Source of the DNA: Agrypnia vestita
Taxonomy: Eukaryota > Arthropoda > Insecta > Trichoptera > Phryganeidae
Direction of reading: 5' to 3'
DNA length: 64,000 nucleotides
Assembly: GCA_016648135.1 (NCBI GenBank)
Contig: JADDOH010002666.1
Span: forward strand, 48,523-112,522
The translations under genes and the position numbers were made by a program. Below the pieces are notes generated by a model that did not search any database, was not told where the DNA came from, and saw nothing but the letters and a program-made list of their open reading frames with translations. Below are positions 44,516-56,577 of this stretch, in pieces; the first letter of the stretch is position 1; each line of letters opens with the position of its first letter.

Positions 44516-44877
44516 ACTACTCGAATTTCTACATAATCTCGATGCAATATTTGTAATATGCAAATCTTTTCAGTTGGGTCGAAGACATTTCGTATGTGTG
44601 TGCAAACGTCTCAATCGTCTCTGAGATAAAAGCATTTGTTAGTGTCAATTAAAACATTCGCGACTTTTGATTGATTTCAAACGGTACGTTAATTGAAGAG
44701 ATCTTTTTCGGCGTTTAAATGCAGATTTTTATCAATATAACCTTAATGCGTACCTGCCTATTGAAATAAAATAAAAATTAATAAAAAATAAATAAATAAT
44801 ATTATTATTTGCCAAAATATGGATATCTACATCTGAAATTAGTTAAATAAAATTATTTTATTTATATCAAAGTAAGT

Positions 44878-45435
44878 GGTGCTCTGAATGCAATTATGAT
44901 CAATAAGAACCTGTCAAAGAAAGCAAGACGCGTGCATGATGGCGTTCTAGTTCCAACTCTGATGTATGGAAGTATAGCCAGGAATTGGCAAAAAAGAAAT
45001 GAAAGTAGACTGAATGCGGTGGAAATGCGAACACTAAGGCACTCGTGTGGAAAATATTTGGTCGATAGAGTGAAAAATGAACAAATTAGAAGTGAATTTA
45101 GTGCTGGCTGTAATGTTGTAGATATAATGAAGAAAGGAGCGCTGGAATGGTCATGTAGAACGTATGAGCGAGGAAAGGATGGTTAAGAAAATATAAAGGG
45201 CAAGTGTTGAAGGTAACAGGAATAGAGGGCGACCGCGAAAGACATGGCATGATCAGATTCTATAAGTATTGGGGGATGTCCCTGTTAAAAGCCTCAACAA
45301 CCGTAGAGCATGCATTAGAAGATGGATGAATGTAGCCGAAGCAAAAGTAGTGTGCCAAGATAGACGAATATGGCGTTCTATCCTCCCTGCCTACCCCTGC
45401 GGAAAAACGGCGTGATGGTTAGTTAAAATAGTTAA
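44878..45435 (+). pseudogene. LINE family B fragment 6 (longest)
   Basis: GALNAIINKNLSKKARRVHD, GVLVPTLMYGS, WQKRNESRLNAVEMRTLRHS, LVDRVKNEQIRSEF and KKGALEW lead to TAA at 45184-45186. Shifted frames then give GRPRKTWHDQ, VPVKSLNNRRACIRRWMNV and EAKVVCQDRRIWRSILPAYP. The end is CGGCGTGATGGTTAGTTA, as in the inserted copy at 35.1 kb. This is the C-terminal third of a LINE polymerase. One or more frameshifts make it dead. Confidence 0.8.
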
Positions 45436-47168
45436 TTGTTAATTAAGTTAAAGTTAAAATAGTTAAAAAAAATAATGCTTCTGTCCATTACTATCTATGT
45501 ATTACCTTCTTCTATTTCTACTATTTAACATTTATTCAAAAAAGTATAGCATTTAATAACAAAGCGCATCATTTTCTACTGTTGAATAATATGTTTAAAA
45601 TATCATTTTTATTCTTTTCTTTTTGTGTGCTAGTTTGTGAAGTGTTCTTATGTAACATATAATAAATATACCCATGCATAATACTACTTACACCTACTGT
45701 AGCTTGTGTTATTGCTTTATAATGTAATACCTTTTATTACATTACATTTTTTCTCTGTAAAAGCCCTAATGGGCGTTAAATAATTGAATATATATATGTA
45801 TATATGATAAAAGCTCTCAGATCCGTTTTACCGAATTTACCATACCAGAGAAGAAATACCGCGAATTATCGCTTTCAGTGTTCGAAGTTTGAACATTCAT
45901 TAGAGGTTAACAGATTCCTAAACTCCGATCAAAAAACCTGATCTAAATCTGTTGGAAGCTATTGACCGATCGCCCATCTCGCGGTGGATTTCAAAGTAGT
46001 TTCGGCTCTTCGACGCTCGAGGGCGCCGTGTTTCATCACGCTTATGCTAAACGATGTCATCTGACTAATTGATAATATTTAAAATTGTATTTGTCTTATA
46101 GTTTCTACTTTTAATAACAACAACATTTTCGTCAATTGAAATTAACATTTTATCTTTTTATTTTTAATACCTATATGAATACTGCAAAAATTTGGAAAAA
46201 AAAAATTAAGTGTAGGTATTGTTGAGTATAAATTGTTGCCAATGAAAAAAAGTTGAATATACAATCCATGTGCGAGTAGTTAGTTAAAACCACAAAGTGT
46301 AAAATTGTACAGAGATGAAATAAATCCCTTCTTCCAGCGAGGGGATTGGGTCACGGTGGAAGTGTGACCCTCCTCGCTTATATTTAAGACACTTTTATGC
46401 TGCAGTTAAAGTATTTATTCTTAGGTAATTAAATCCCCTAGTCAACGAAACGTATATTTTGTTTTTTCGTTCCAAACTTAGTCGCTTCAGGTATTTTTGT
46501 AATAAAGCGCGACTTATTTACTAAGATATTACACTTTTTTAGAGTATTTAGTTTGACCTTTTCATAATTGTGTCAAAATATAAAAGCTCAAAGTAATTTT
46601 TTTAAACAAGTCAAACGTTTGAAACCAGCCATGGAACCAGAGATTTACGTTACTTCATGTCTACATTTTGGTCATACGTAGTTAAAACCATTTTTTAAAT
46701 TCCATCAAAATAAAGTGTGCTAATTTTGAGAAGTGGGAACAATTTTGCCGTTGAATATTCGCATTAAAATTTGCAATACGAAGCGTCTGAGGGTTTTCCA
46801 CCTTAGTCCGTTGCAATCAATGTTTTTTATGTCGCCCCCAAATCTGAATTGGTCCAACGGTAACATAAAAACTCTCCTCAAATGAAGATGTTCTCTGGAC
46901 CGCGTACATGGAGCTGCGGAGTATTATCTTGGACCAACACGTTGCAGCACTTTGTGGCGGTAGATAAGAAACCACTTCGGAGGGACTCCGATTACCTCCT
47001 TTCTCTTTCGTTCTTCGCTCTTCTTCCTCTAATCCTTTCACCGGAGACTTGTTACCTCCTTTATATTAATACTCCTTCTTTGTCGTGCTTCCTGTAGATA
47101 CTTTCTACAAGTGAAATGTATATTTTAATTTCTGTTGACGTGTATATAATCAACTACTTAACCATTCA
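45436..47168. other. About 1.7 kb, no gene seen
   Basis: 45800-46050 is less AT-rich and could be unique conserved DNA. A hairpin lies at 46339-46376 (GAGG..GGGTCAC/GTGTGACCC..CCTC). The frames at 46817-47041 (minus) and 46882-47097 (plus) overlap and show no domain. Confidence 0.35.
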
Positions 47169-47430
47169 ATTTTTTTTTTGCTATTGCTTCATTTAATATT
47201 ATATAGCAATAATAACAAAGCGTATACAAGACAAAAGATAATTTACAAGAGTAGTAACAATAGTTAATACAAACATAATGAAATAAGTGACAATATTAAA
47301 TGAAAACATATTAAAATAAATAAAACTTCATTTACATCTTGCGTCGCAGAGTATTATGTACATATTTGAATATTAATGAAATGTTGCGATGCCGAATAAT
47401 ATTTACGTGGGTTCTTAGTTTATAATAAGA
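47169..47430 (-). pseudogene. LINE family F, copy 1 (3' end)
   Basis: On the minus strand the last coding residues are followed by an AT-rich 3' untranslated region ending in a poly(A) run (poly-T at 47169-47179). The stretch AGTAGTAACAATAGTTAATA..TTGCGTCGCAGAGTATT aligns with 57395-57550. Little coding sequence remains. Confidence 0.55.
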
Positions 47431-48024
47431 CCCAAAATATAAATATAAATTCGGTGAATAAGTTGTTACTATATGTACACGCAAGTGAAAAAAAATTTCA
47501 AATTTACTTTTTTATGACGTATCTATTATATCATAATTCATGATAATTTTTTTTTAAATAACAATCTCAAACAATACAAAATTTTAAAAATTAATATAAA
47601 AAATATGTCATAGGCTTCCCAATTCCGCAAGGCTCCAAGAAGAGGAAAGCCTTTAGACACAAATTCACTGATGTCTAGTCTAAATTGTTTTCTTGGTTCT
47701 CGTGAGGTCTGTTATATTATGCTAGCTTGTGTAGAAATTTATTAAAAGCACCAGGTGTAGGTATGTTTTCGGATAACATTATTAGATATCGACTTTGATT
47801 AATTATTATTTGCGATGAATGCTTTGTCCTACATCGCTCAAAACATTTATAGATCCTATTGCAAAAATATTATCGGCTGAATATATAATATTGATTAGAC
47901 ATTTCCGGTCGTGTTTTAAGTCATATACGTCATACAAATACGGTATCGGTACCGGTTTTACTTTAACTACAACAAACATTGGTGAACAGTTTAAGCGATA
48001 TCTATGGCTTGTATGGTATGTAAT

Positions 48025-48115
48025 TACATTTATTGTGACCTCACCGGGAGGCGATCTCGAAACCCCCAGTACAAGATTACAATTCCACGTCCACTGGACT
48101 ACGTGGCCTTATTAA
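48025..48115 (-). mobile_element. tRNA-derived SINE, copy 4 (partial)
   Basis: The minus strand has a perfect A box (TAGTCCAGTGG), a damaged B-box region, and the shared GTGAGGTCACAATAAATG. The body beyond is lost. Confidence 0.7.
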
Positions 48116-49910
48116 TTAATTTAATATAATGTAATAGAATGTTTATGAATATATAGAATACGAATGAAAAATGTTGCTAGTAGGAATGGAATACATGTGA
48201 GCGAAATGGTAGAAAAATGTGTCCTGAACCTATTACAGTAATGTGACCTGTTATCAATGTTGACCTAGGTATGTAAGTTACGATATTTTACGTAGAAGAA
48301 GTCGATATGTCTTTTTTGATAAATTCAGTATTTTTAATATTGAGGTCATCTTAGTTTGATACAAATGCTAATTAATACTTTTAATATTATAGATTGGTAA
48401 AAACATTTTATAAATATTTCAATTATAATTCCAGAAATTTTAAATTCGTAGCATTGTTGGTTGTATGAACCATGGTAGACATTCTCTAGGAAATGATCGC
48501 GAATTTATCATTAGATATTTAATTCAACTGAATCACGGAACTATTTTAATTAAATACAAGAGCACACGTTATCATAAACAACCGATTAAAATAATGAATG
48601 GGGTTGTGCGGGCAGTGAGCACGCAGGTAGGTACGCCGAATCATATCTCAATTCATTACAACAACTTGTATCAATTGCTGAGAGTGACTTACTTTGAATA
48701 AGTTGCCTTGTTAATTGCCCGTTTTCCGAGGTGTATTAAATACATCTCGTATTTTACTGAATAATGTTTGTGATATATCACGTACGACTTTATAGAATTA
48801 ATATGACCAACTATTAGCTGGGCTTAATTTGTCATCGGTTCACATCTCGTACGGATGATATACGCCCGCATAAAGCGAGGAATGAATCATAAAACCGTTT
48901 AAACTGTTTCTTTTTCGTTTACCATCGGTATAAAAGTAGGTATATGATTATAAGCCTTCATATTAGAGATTAATCACGTGATAAAATATCTTTATTCATA
49001 TTAAATTTAATTACGTTTTCTAACCATAACCGAAACATGGGACACACATTGCAGTTTTAGTTATTAAATAATAATAAAATAATCAGTAAACCCTTACATC
49101 TAATTAACGTGTGTAATGCTCAAATCTGATATCGTTTTTTAATTACATATTATGCCTATTTCACGATCTTGTAGTAATAATTTTTTGAAAATTTATAATT
49201 TAAAAAATAATTACTGGCCATATTTCAAATGGGTATATATTATATAATAATATTTAAAAGAAAGTTTTATAGTACAGTTCTTAAGTTGTTATATAATAGT
49301 ACTTTATCCATACTTCTACTACATTTTATTTTCCACAAAATATTAAAAAAAGTTTACAGATACACTGTAAATGTATTAAAAAAATAGTATTAACTGGTAC
49401 AAGTATATATTGATTTGATAAGCGCTCCCAAAGGATGATCAAAATGCAGAGCTTTTTTGTAAAATATTTTATACCAAATTGATTATGTATATTTTATTGG
49501 TAAATCAAAATACGCTAAATGTGATTGGACGCATTCAAAATCATCGTTGTCAGGGTTGGCTTAAGGTGTCGGCAACAAAATATTTTTAATTTTGAAGGCA
49601 TATAAATATTATTTTCCTTTGTTTCAAACATTATGTTCTGATTCCAGCGTTTATATGACATTCATTATCTTACCCCCATGGTACGGTATGTCATTCATAA
49701 CTTAATGGGTATGAGTGACATTGCAAGTAGCGATACTAATACAAGTCTGTCGATATTCAATATTATAATTTTATAAGTTTATTTTAAAAGTGGGTAAGCG
49801 TTAATATTCTCATTCTGTTTTTCAAATATATGATATGTAATTTACACCATTATGTACAATTCAATTAAATAAATAAAAAAATTAAAAAATATATGTAGGT
49901 ACCTTCTGCA
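48116..49910. other. About 1.8 kb, no gene; part may be conserved
   Basis: 48460-48930 has more balanced composition and many TAATT/ATTAAA homeodomain-like words (for example CAACTGAATCACGG and CCGATTAAAATAATG). The rest is AT-rich. Regulatory function is only an inference. Confidence 0.3.
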
Positions 49911-50142
49911 CAGAAGCGTGCAGTGGGAACATCGCAGCATGACTTTTATGTAACCAATTATTTGGAAAAAAAATCGGAATACAACATGTATTCAGTAATA
50001 TTTCTATGAGAATTGTTGTCATAGTATTCATATTTTGATAGGTTTATCGTAATAATCTGTCGCATAAATATTTAATTTCAATTTTTTTTCCAAAATATAC
50101 GTTTACAAAAAAGTCATGTTCCCACTGCACGCGCCCGCTACT
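49911..50142. mobile_element. Family D inverted-repeat element
   Basis: The left arm AGAAGCGTGCAGTGGGAACA then ATGACTTTT..TTTGGAAAAAAAAT is mirrored by the right arm (ATTTTTTTTCCAAAATATACG..AAAAAGTCATGTTCCCACTG, then CACGCGCCCGCTACT). The arms are about 100 bases. The left arm has a small insertion (CGCAGC). No coding capacity; hAT-like termini are possible from the CAGGGGC ends of other copies. Confidence 0.75.
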
Positions 50143-50584
50143 GCGCTTTATCTTAAATTGACACGTTGCTTTTTTGTTACTCTGTTTTGTATCTAACTAT
50201 TTTCCGGTATGGAATTATTGTATTTTATATTATATATTAGAAATACTGGCACATCGCTATGTATTTTTTTAAATATCATATATATTTGATGTTTAATTTT
50301 GCATTCATAAACACTGAGCCTTAGTAAAGTGTTAACATACATGGGTACACAAAGATTGTATAGCCAATTTTTATTTTTTCTACCGGTATGTAATCATAGC
50401 ATCTATCATGACGTCACGTATATCAACAATTATCTAACATGCTGGCGGATGAGGAAGAAATGTACTTATTTTTTCATTACATTTTCATATTAATCTTTGT
50501 TTTACCACTACGGAAGATTTTTTATTTTTCTAAATAATTTTTAAAATTTTAGTCGAGTTATGTTACTTCAATTCAATTCGTTCA

Positions 50585-50960
50585 ACTTCACGAGCGCCCA
50601 GGGCTGCCGCCCGGGAGCCGCTCGAGCCCCGCTCCGGGCCTGGCGGGCCTGGCGGGGCGCAGCGGGTCGTGCCGGCTCATCACGGGCGCGGATGATGGAT
50701 TAAGTGCCAGCGGTGTTGAGATAAGCAGCGAGACAAACCATTAAGCCGCGGGCATATCTCACAACCCTCGCTAATTGCTGCAATCTTCGGGGTATGTCAA
50801 CAAATAATTGATCACGACTCACTTTACCTCTCGCAACCCCTCGCCTCGCCTGCCGCGCGAGAACGGCTCGATATTCCGTAGAAACTCCCCGGCATTAGAG
50901 GTCGCACTTGCGCGACTCTAGATCGGGTGAGAGTGGGACCCCATAATTTATATATTAACC
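50585..50960. other. GC/CpG-rich island
   Basis: 50590-50690 is extremely GC-rich (GCCTGGCGGGCCTGGCGGGG) with a short tandem CCTGGCGGG. It is followed by GATAAG, ATTAAG, CAAATAATTGATC and similar words that could be transcription-factor sites. No long frame was found. A candidate enhancer or promoter. Confidence 0.4.
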
Positions 50961-52039
50961 GTACTAAAGCTCGCTTCTTGTGGCAAGTGTGAAGTTAACA
51001 GTAAAGATATACTACCTACAAGGCCTCTCGCCGGTTTATCTAGCCTTTTAATTTAGCGCGCTTAATCTTATTAAGCCTCCCAGTAATAATTCTGTTAATA
51101 AATTTTCTCGAAATACTGCACGTTGCCTAAGAGATCGATTAATTGCGCAATTATTTTTAATCCATTGACATTATATTTATCAATCAAAGTTTAATTCATC
51201 TGTACTCCTCCGGTGTACACCTATACACTGTTTGCGTAATATTATATCTAATTGATTTGATTTATGGTGGCGATTTGGTGCTAAATAAATGCTACACTAA
51301 TCATCTGCATATTTTGGGCATCGAGGATTTAATAAGATTTTGCAAGAGCTGTGCACTTTGCATTGCTATATGTTAATTAATAACGGACTGGCGTTGCTCT
51401 CCCAATAGCTATATCTATAACAAACGAAAATATACTGGTTTGATCTGAGAATATATTTTTTTATAATTTTAACAAATTCATTTCATTCTATTTTTATCGT
51501 CCCTGTAATAATTTTTACTATAATACATAACGTATTACAAAATATTAATAAAAGTGGAGTAAGATGAGATTACCTACAATCATTAAGTCTAGTTAATTAT
51601 AATTATCTAATAATAATTTTGTTGGATGCATGCCGACTCATTGACAACTACGCAAATTTTTTTTTACATACCTACTTAATTAATAAAAATATGCTTTGTT
51701 TTGGTTTCAGAATACAATATATGCTTACATTTTTTATTTTATTTCACTGTTTATTCAGTTCCATACGTTGTGTTATATGTATTCGTTGGTTTCAACTATA
51801 TTACGCCTATTTTTTTACTTTATCTTATTGATTAAAGTTGTGAGAATAATTTGAGTCATCAATCATTTGAAAATCTCCAGAAATTAGCTGAGTTATAACA
51901 ATTTTAAGCTATCATGGTGGGTGAATTTTCAAACGAATATCATTATATATTCTTTTGCGATTTTCTTGAAACTCCCTTTTTTGACTGATGGAGAAAATAT
52001 TTAAAAAACTATTATTACTCCGATTCAATTCAAATTTTG
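50961..52039. other. No gene seen
   Basis: AT-rich. The plus frame 51619-51831 is phenylalanine- and tyrosine-rich and looks like chance. Confidence 0.35.
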
Positions 52040-52165
52040 CACACATCTTACTAATAACATTATCTACCATGTGGCTTACGATTTTCTTAATAAAATAAGC
52101 CGTTTGCTTATTATGAACATTTATATTAAATTATTTTTAGGAAAATCTCATTTGCAAAAAACACC
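52040..52165. repeat. Dispersed repeat R1, copy 2
   Basis: See 20385-20530. The copies share CATCTTACTAATAA, the AATAAAAT-GCCGTTT motif and TCTCATTTGCA. Confidence 0.5.
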
Positions 52166-52639
52166 TTTTTTCGATTACATTATTTAACACTCGAACCCTG
52201 GCGATACTATTATCACAACCGGCTACGCGCGTCACAGAAAAGGAACTTACAGTCGGCACAGCGCACAACTTCGTCATTTTTAAATTTTAAAAATAATTGA
52301 TTAATGAAAAATATGCAGAGATATCATTTAAAACGAATGTGGTGTGTGCAATAGTTACGCCAAAAAAAGTTTAATTCGAATGTATTGCCTCAAGGCTGTA
52401 TACCTAACCCCTTAAGCCTTACTTGCCTATGCCCACCAGCGACCCCGATAACAGATAAACTAGCCGAGCTCATTTAGCGGCAGGCTTAGGACGTGGTCAC
52501 CGGTGGCTAGTTAGGGATGAATCGTGTTCGAAAACAAAGGCCAGCGCCAGGACGACATATTTTTAGAGTGTAGAATATTGGTCGGATATTATTTGAATGC
52601 AGTTTAGAATTAGCATATCTCCGTTTCGTATGCAACTGT

Positions 52640-52800
52640 TGTACGCATCGGCCATATTCGTATCCGTATCAGAGGCTCGCATCTGGGGCCCGCGGCCGGC
52701 CCCGGGCAGCCACCCTTTGAGAGCCGGTCACCGCGCGGCATTATGTCAGGACCGCCATTCCTGCGGGGAACTTCTTTATTAGCCACCAGGAGACGGGAGA
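52640..52800. other. GC-rich island
   Basis: GGGGCCCGCGGCCGGCCCCG and surrounding CpG-rich sequence follow a moderately GC-rich unique stretch (52420-52560). The plus frame 52597-52782 has no domain. Confidence 0.35.
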
Positions 52801-52954
52801 CACGCCAATCTTTAATGTGATCTGCACATGTCGTGTGGTTACAAGAAACGGGAATGAAAGATAGATACGAGATATCTTAATTTTCCTAGAAATAAATCAC
52901 CCCTGGATACTAGACACTCAATCGTAATTCCTTTAATTATTTCCCATATATTTG

Positions 52955-53515
52955 AAGGGTGTAACAGTACTTTACAAGTAGATTCCTGCTTAAAATATGA
53001 GTCTAAAATGTTCAAGCAACCATGACCAACATCAGTATCAATAGTTATGGAGATACGCGACATCAAAGTTTGCTTTTTTTTCCCAATATTTCTGACTTAT
53101 TTTTTTGCAAAACGTTGGACTACATTACTGTAACTTATATCGAACATGAAAAATTCATTCCCTTTAAAACAAGTCAAATAAAAAAATAAAAACCTTCGAA
53201 TTCCAATTGAGATTTTTTCAAGGTTTTTATCATTTTACACACAGTAACTTATATAGAGAATTAAAAATTTATCCGCTTTAATACATGTCAAATAAAATGA
53301 CAAAAACCTTTAAAAAATATTATTAAAATTTCTGCAAAGTTTCAATTTTTTTATTTGACTATTAGTTACTGCAGTGATTCAGTCCAATGTTTTACTGAAA
53401 ATTAGTAAAGAATATTGAAAAAGATGCAAAAAAAACTTTGATGTCGCTTATCTCTGTAACCGTTGACATTTCACCCAAAGTCTAAAGAATATTTTCGATT
53501 CAAAATTGTATGATG
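52955..53515. mobile_element. Family P palindromic element, copy
   Basis: The left arm has GATTCCTGCTTAAAATATGA, AGTTATGGAGATACGCGACA and AACGTTGGACTACATTACTG. The right arm repeats them in reverse (CAGTCCAATGTTTTACTG, TCGCTTATCTCTGTAACCG). The centre is CTTCGAATTCCAATTGAGAT. It has two left-arm-like segments in a row (53105 and 53235), so the structure is rearranged. The outer ends are eroded. Confidence 0.65.
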
Positions 53516-53699
53516 AGACATGTACATATAATTACCTACTTTTAATTCAATTATTCGTCTGAATGTACCGGAAATATACGGAATATACCAGAAATATATG
53601 GAATACACCGGAATATACGAAATTATTTTATGCTCGTTTAAAATTTTATGTGCGTGAAAGTGACGTACTGTTTGTGCTTATTTTATTACACTTTTGTTT

Positions 53700-54030
53700 A
53701 GCACGTAGGCAGTCGGTTTGAAATGTAAGGACGCGTTGTCACTTTCACCGCGTGTTATGTTACGCGGAGACGCGACGCAAGGCCACGCGACACGTCGGTG
53801 TACAGTTAGCCGCGAGCAGGAGCCGGAAGCGCCCCTGGGAGTGCGCGCGCCACCTCGCCCGGGTTTTGATTCTAATAAGCGTCAGAGGGCCGGCGATAGG
53901 TAAATGCGGCCGGGTCCCGCTGCCGGCTCCATTCTTCTGCCAGGCTCCCATGCGGCGGCGGCCGGTTTTGCCGCGGAGAAATTTACCGCTTCGCATCTAT
54001 TCACCCGCGCCGGGGCGGAAAACCTTTTTT
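53700..54030. other. GC/CpG-rich island
   Basis: Dense CpG from 53750 to 54020. Three overlapping frames (53718-53903 plus, 53752-54036 plus, 53760-53996 minus), all rich in R, P and A, argue for chance openness. Could be a promoter or untranslated exon. Confidence 0.4.
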
Positions 54031-54111
54031 GATTGAGAACAGAAAATAAATTAATTTTTAATATTTCATTTATTAATCACGATCGTATAGAAAAAAGACA
54101 CTTGTTTTAAA

Positions 54112-54160
54112 GTTACATTAGACGGGTTTTGCCTTGAAAGGGCATTATCAATCTGCTTTG
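54112..54160 (-). ncRNA. Degenerate hammerhead-like motif (Penelope terminus?)
   Basis: The minus strand reads TTGATAATGCCCTTTCAAGG then CAAAACCCGTC. The layout matches the motifs at 14.1 and 41.4 kb, but both core boxes are mutated (TTGATAA, CAAA). It lies directly beside family P. Confidence 0.3.
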
Positions 54161-54174
54161 TTTTCAACACTTAT

Positions 54175-54711
54175 ACAGGGTTATTTGGAAAACATTAATG
54201 ATCTCGCAGGACTATACTCCTGCCTTGATTTTGAGTCGAAAATGTTTCAGTTATCGTGACCTAATATCAATAGTTATGGAGATATGCGACTTCAAAGTTT
54301 GCATTTTTTTTTCAATATTTCTGACTAATTTTTTGTAAAGCGTTGGACTACCATTAAAGTAACTTATATCGAATATGAAAAATCATTCCCTTTAATACAA
54401 GTCAAATAAAACAATAAAAACCTTCGAATTCCTATTGGAAAACATTCCAATTGGAAAATTTTCAGGGTTTTTATCATTTTATTCAACTTGTATAAAAGTG
54501 AATGATTTTTCATAATCGATAGAAGTTACTGTAATGGTAGTCCAAGGTTTTACATAAAATTAGTCAGAAATACTGAAAAAAATGCCAACTTTGATGTCGC
54601 ATATCTCCATAACTATTGATATAAGGTCATGATAGCTTGAATATTTTCGACTCATAATCAAGGCAGAAATATTGCCCTGCGGGTATATTATTTTTTCCAA
54701 ATAACCATGTA
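54175..54711. mobile_element. Family P palindromic element, best-preserved copy
   Basis: About 537 bases form one long inverted repeat. The left arm (CAGGGTTATTTGGAAAACAT, TACTCCTGCCTTGATT, ATCAATAGTTATGGAGATAT) is mirrored by 54455-54711, with the centre near CCTATTGGAAAACATTCCAA. Ends are CAGGGT/ACCATG next to TA on both sides. TA targets and CAGGGT ends suggest a Tc1/mariner-like, non-autonomous foldback. It encodes no protein. Confidence 0.85.
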
Positions 54712-54901
54712 TATTGAAAATATCAACATGGTCCCTTCGTTAGGATACAATATATAGTAGGTATACATTGTATGTAAAAAAGTCGATTACAGAAAATACA
54801 GATTTATGAAATGTTACCATAATAATTTAGTCAACGAACTACAAATTTTAATATAATTTTAGTTTTAAACATATAAATTATCAACATTTTTATACGTATA
54901 T

Positions 54902-55140
54902 TCTATGAACACAATTACTGTATTTTATCCACGAGGGATTATCATTACTTAAGATAAATTATAAAAATCACATAAACACGAAGCTATTTATATGGGAAAT
55001 ATGTATCGATGTGTTTATAGGATTTGATAATGTGTGAATGTTCTGACGGTGGAATTGGTTGCATTGTGTAAAGTGATCACTTAAGCCAACTAATAATATA
55101 CATAGGTCATAAACCCCGTGGCCACACTACGTATAATGTA
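54902..55140. mobile_element. Family M repeat, internally inverted copy
   Basis: The first part (CAATTACTGTATTTTATCCA, TAAGATAAATT, TATATGGGAAATATGTAT) runs in the same direction as at 62.8 kb. After about 55020 the sequence (TGATAATGTGTGAATGTTCT, GGAATTGG, TTGCATTGTGTAAAGTGATC) is the reverse of the 56.7-kb copy. So the two halves point at each other. Confidence 0.6.
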
Positions 55141-55854
55141 AAAAACTTTTTGCTATAGATTATATTATCAAATCAATTGTGTTTTACATTTTTAAATACA
55201 GAGAATTCTTTTAAATAAATGAAAATGCAAAGAATTTATTTTATTAATATCTATTTATATAATATATAACTGCTCAGTAACAATTCGATTTAACTGCAAA
55301 ACATGAAATATGTTTTTTACGGTATGAAATAATTTTTATATTGCCTTAATTCATTCAAAGGATTTAGGCTAGATATAGGTACATATAAATTTATACATTT
55401 TATTTAAGAAAACATTTATCTATAATTATTTCCTAATTAAAAATTAATAGTAAAAAATTAATCTTAAAACAAATTTTAAAAGTTAATCTTAAAATAAATC
55501 TTGAAAATTATCTTTAAATAAATTTTCCCTAATTCCAAAATATTCATATGTTTTTGAAGTTGCGAATTGATTCTAATCGAATTGACTAAGCAGTCTATAT
55601 GAAGCCAACGTTTGTAATGTTTCATAATTAAATTTGAATATGGAAAAACATTCTTTGTTCTAGGATATGATTATTTTTGACAAATTAAAAAATAAATTGT
55701 TTGGAATATGACATATTCATGAAAGATTATTATTTTAGTATATTGAAATATGCATAGAGCTCTTTAGACACTAAACATCAAACGTATATATTATATGCAC
55801 ATGTTTTACTGTTAATAATAATAATAAAAAATACGTGTGCGGTCGGGAGACCCC

Positions 55855-56240
55855 CGTCAGGAACGAAGTTCCTTACGCCTTTTCTTCAATTTCTTGTATC
55901 AAAATATACAATTTTACTAACTTACTTTTTTATGTTTGTATTAATTATTATTTGCATCAAAATTGCAATAATGATGCAATGTAACTTACATATGATTTTA
56001 AACGAAAACAATTAACAAATAAGTTTTAACAAAATTTAATGTTCAGTATTGAGGTTATAAAACCTGTCGCGCACGGTGCTCGTCTACTCGAATCTCGATA
56101 CTCGCACGCAAACACACGCACTCGTATATAGTAGAAAGAGAGAGAGAGAAAGTCGCATAAGGGGCATAACGCTTTTTCCTTACGTGACGATTTCTACCAG
56201 TCAACTTCTACCGCAAGCCGCGTTAAGGAACTCGTTCTAA
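55855..56240. mobile_element. Possible DNA-transposon fragment with short inverted ends
   Basis: GGAACGAAGTTCCTTACGCC (55859) and the reverse of GCGTTAAGGAACTCGTTC (56220) are inverted repeats of about 20 bases. The interior holds GAGAGAGAGA (56137-56150) and CGCACGCAAACACACGCACT. The class is unknown. Confidence 0.4.
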
Positions 56241-56577
56241 TAATAACATACGCAATTATTACTGTTCTTTACTTAGGAAAGTGTTGAGTCGTTTTTGCAA
56301 AGTATTCCGGAATAAATTGAATTAAATAAATATAATTTAAATTTACCGAGCAATCGCGTGTCGCGGTTCTCCACCCACGGCCTTCTCGAACATCTAACGT
56401 CCATACGTAGGTACTTAGCTGGATACAAATAGCAGCGGCCCATTAGAACAGCATCGCACGAGTAATCTCTGAGAGAGCCGCAAGTTCCGGAATAATGAAC
56501 TGCCCTCGTTCCAGCTGGGCTGGAGCTGCACTATGTCTGAACTGAACCCAACATGTGTCATTTTTAACTTTGTTACA

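Noticed and set aside
53718..54036. Three open frames in a GC-rich block
   Set aside because: They overlap on both strands with arginine/proline-rich chance composition.
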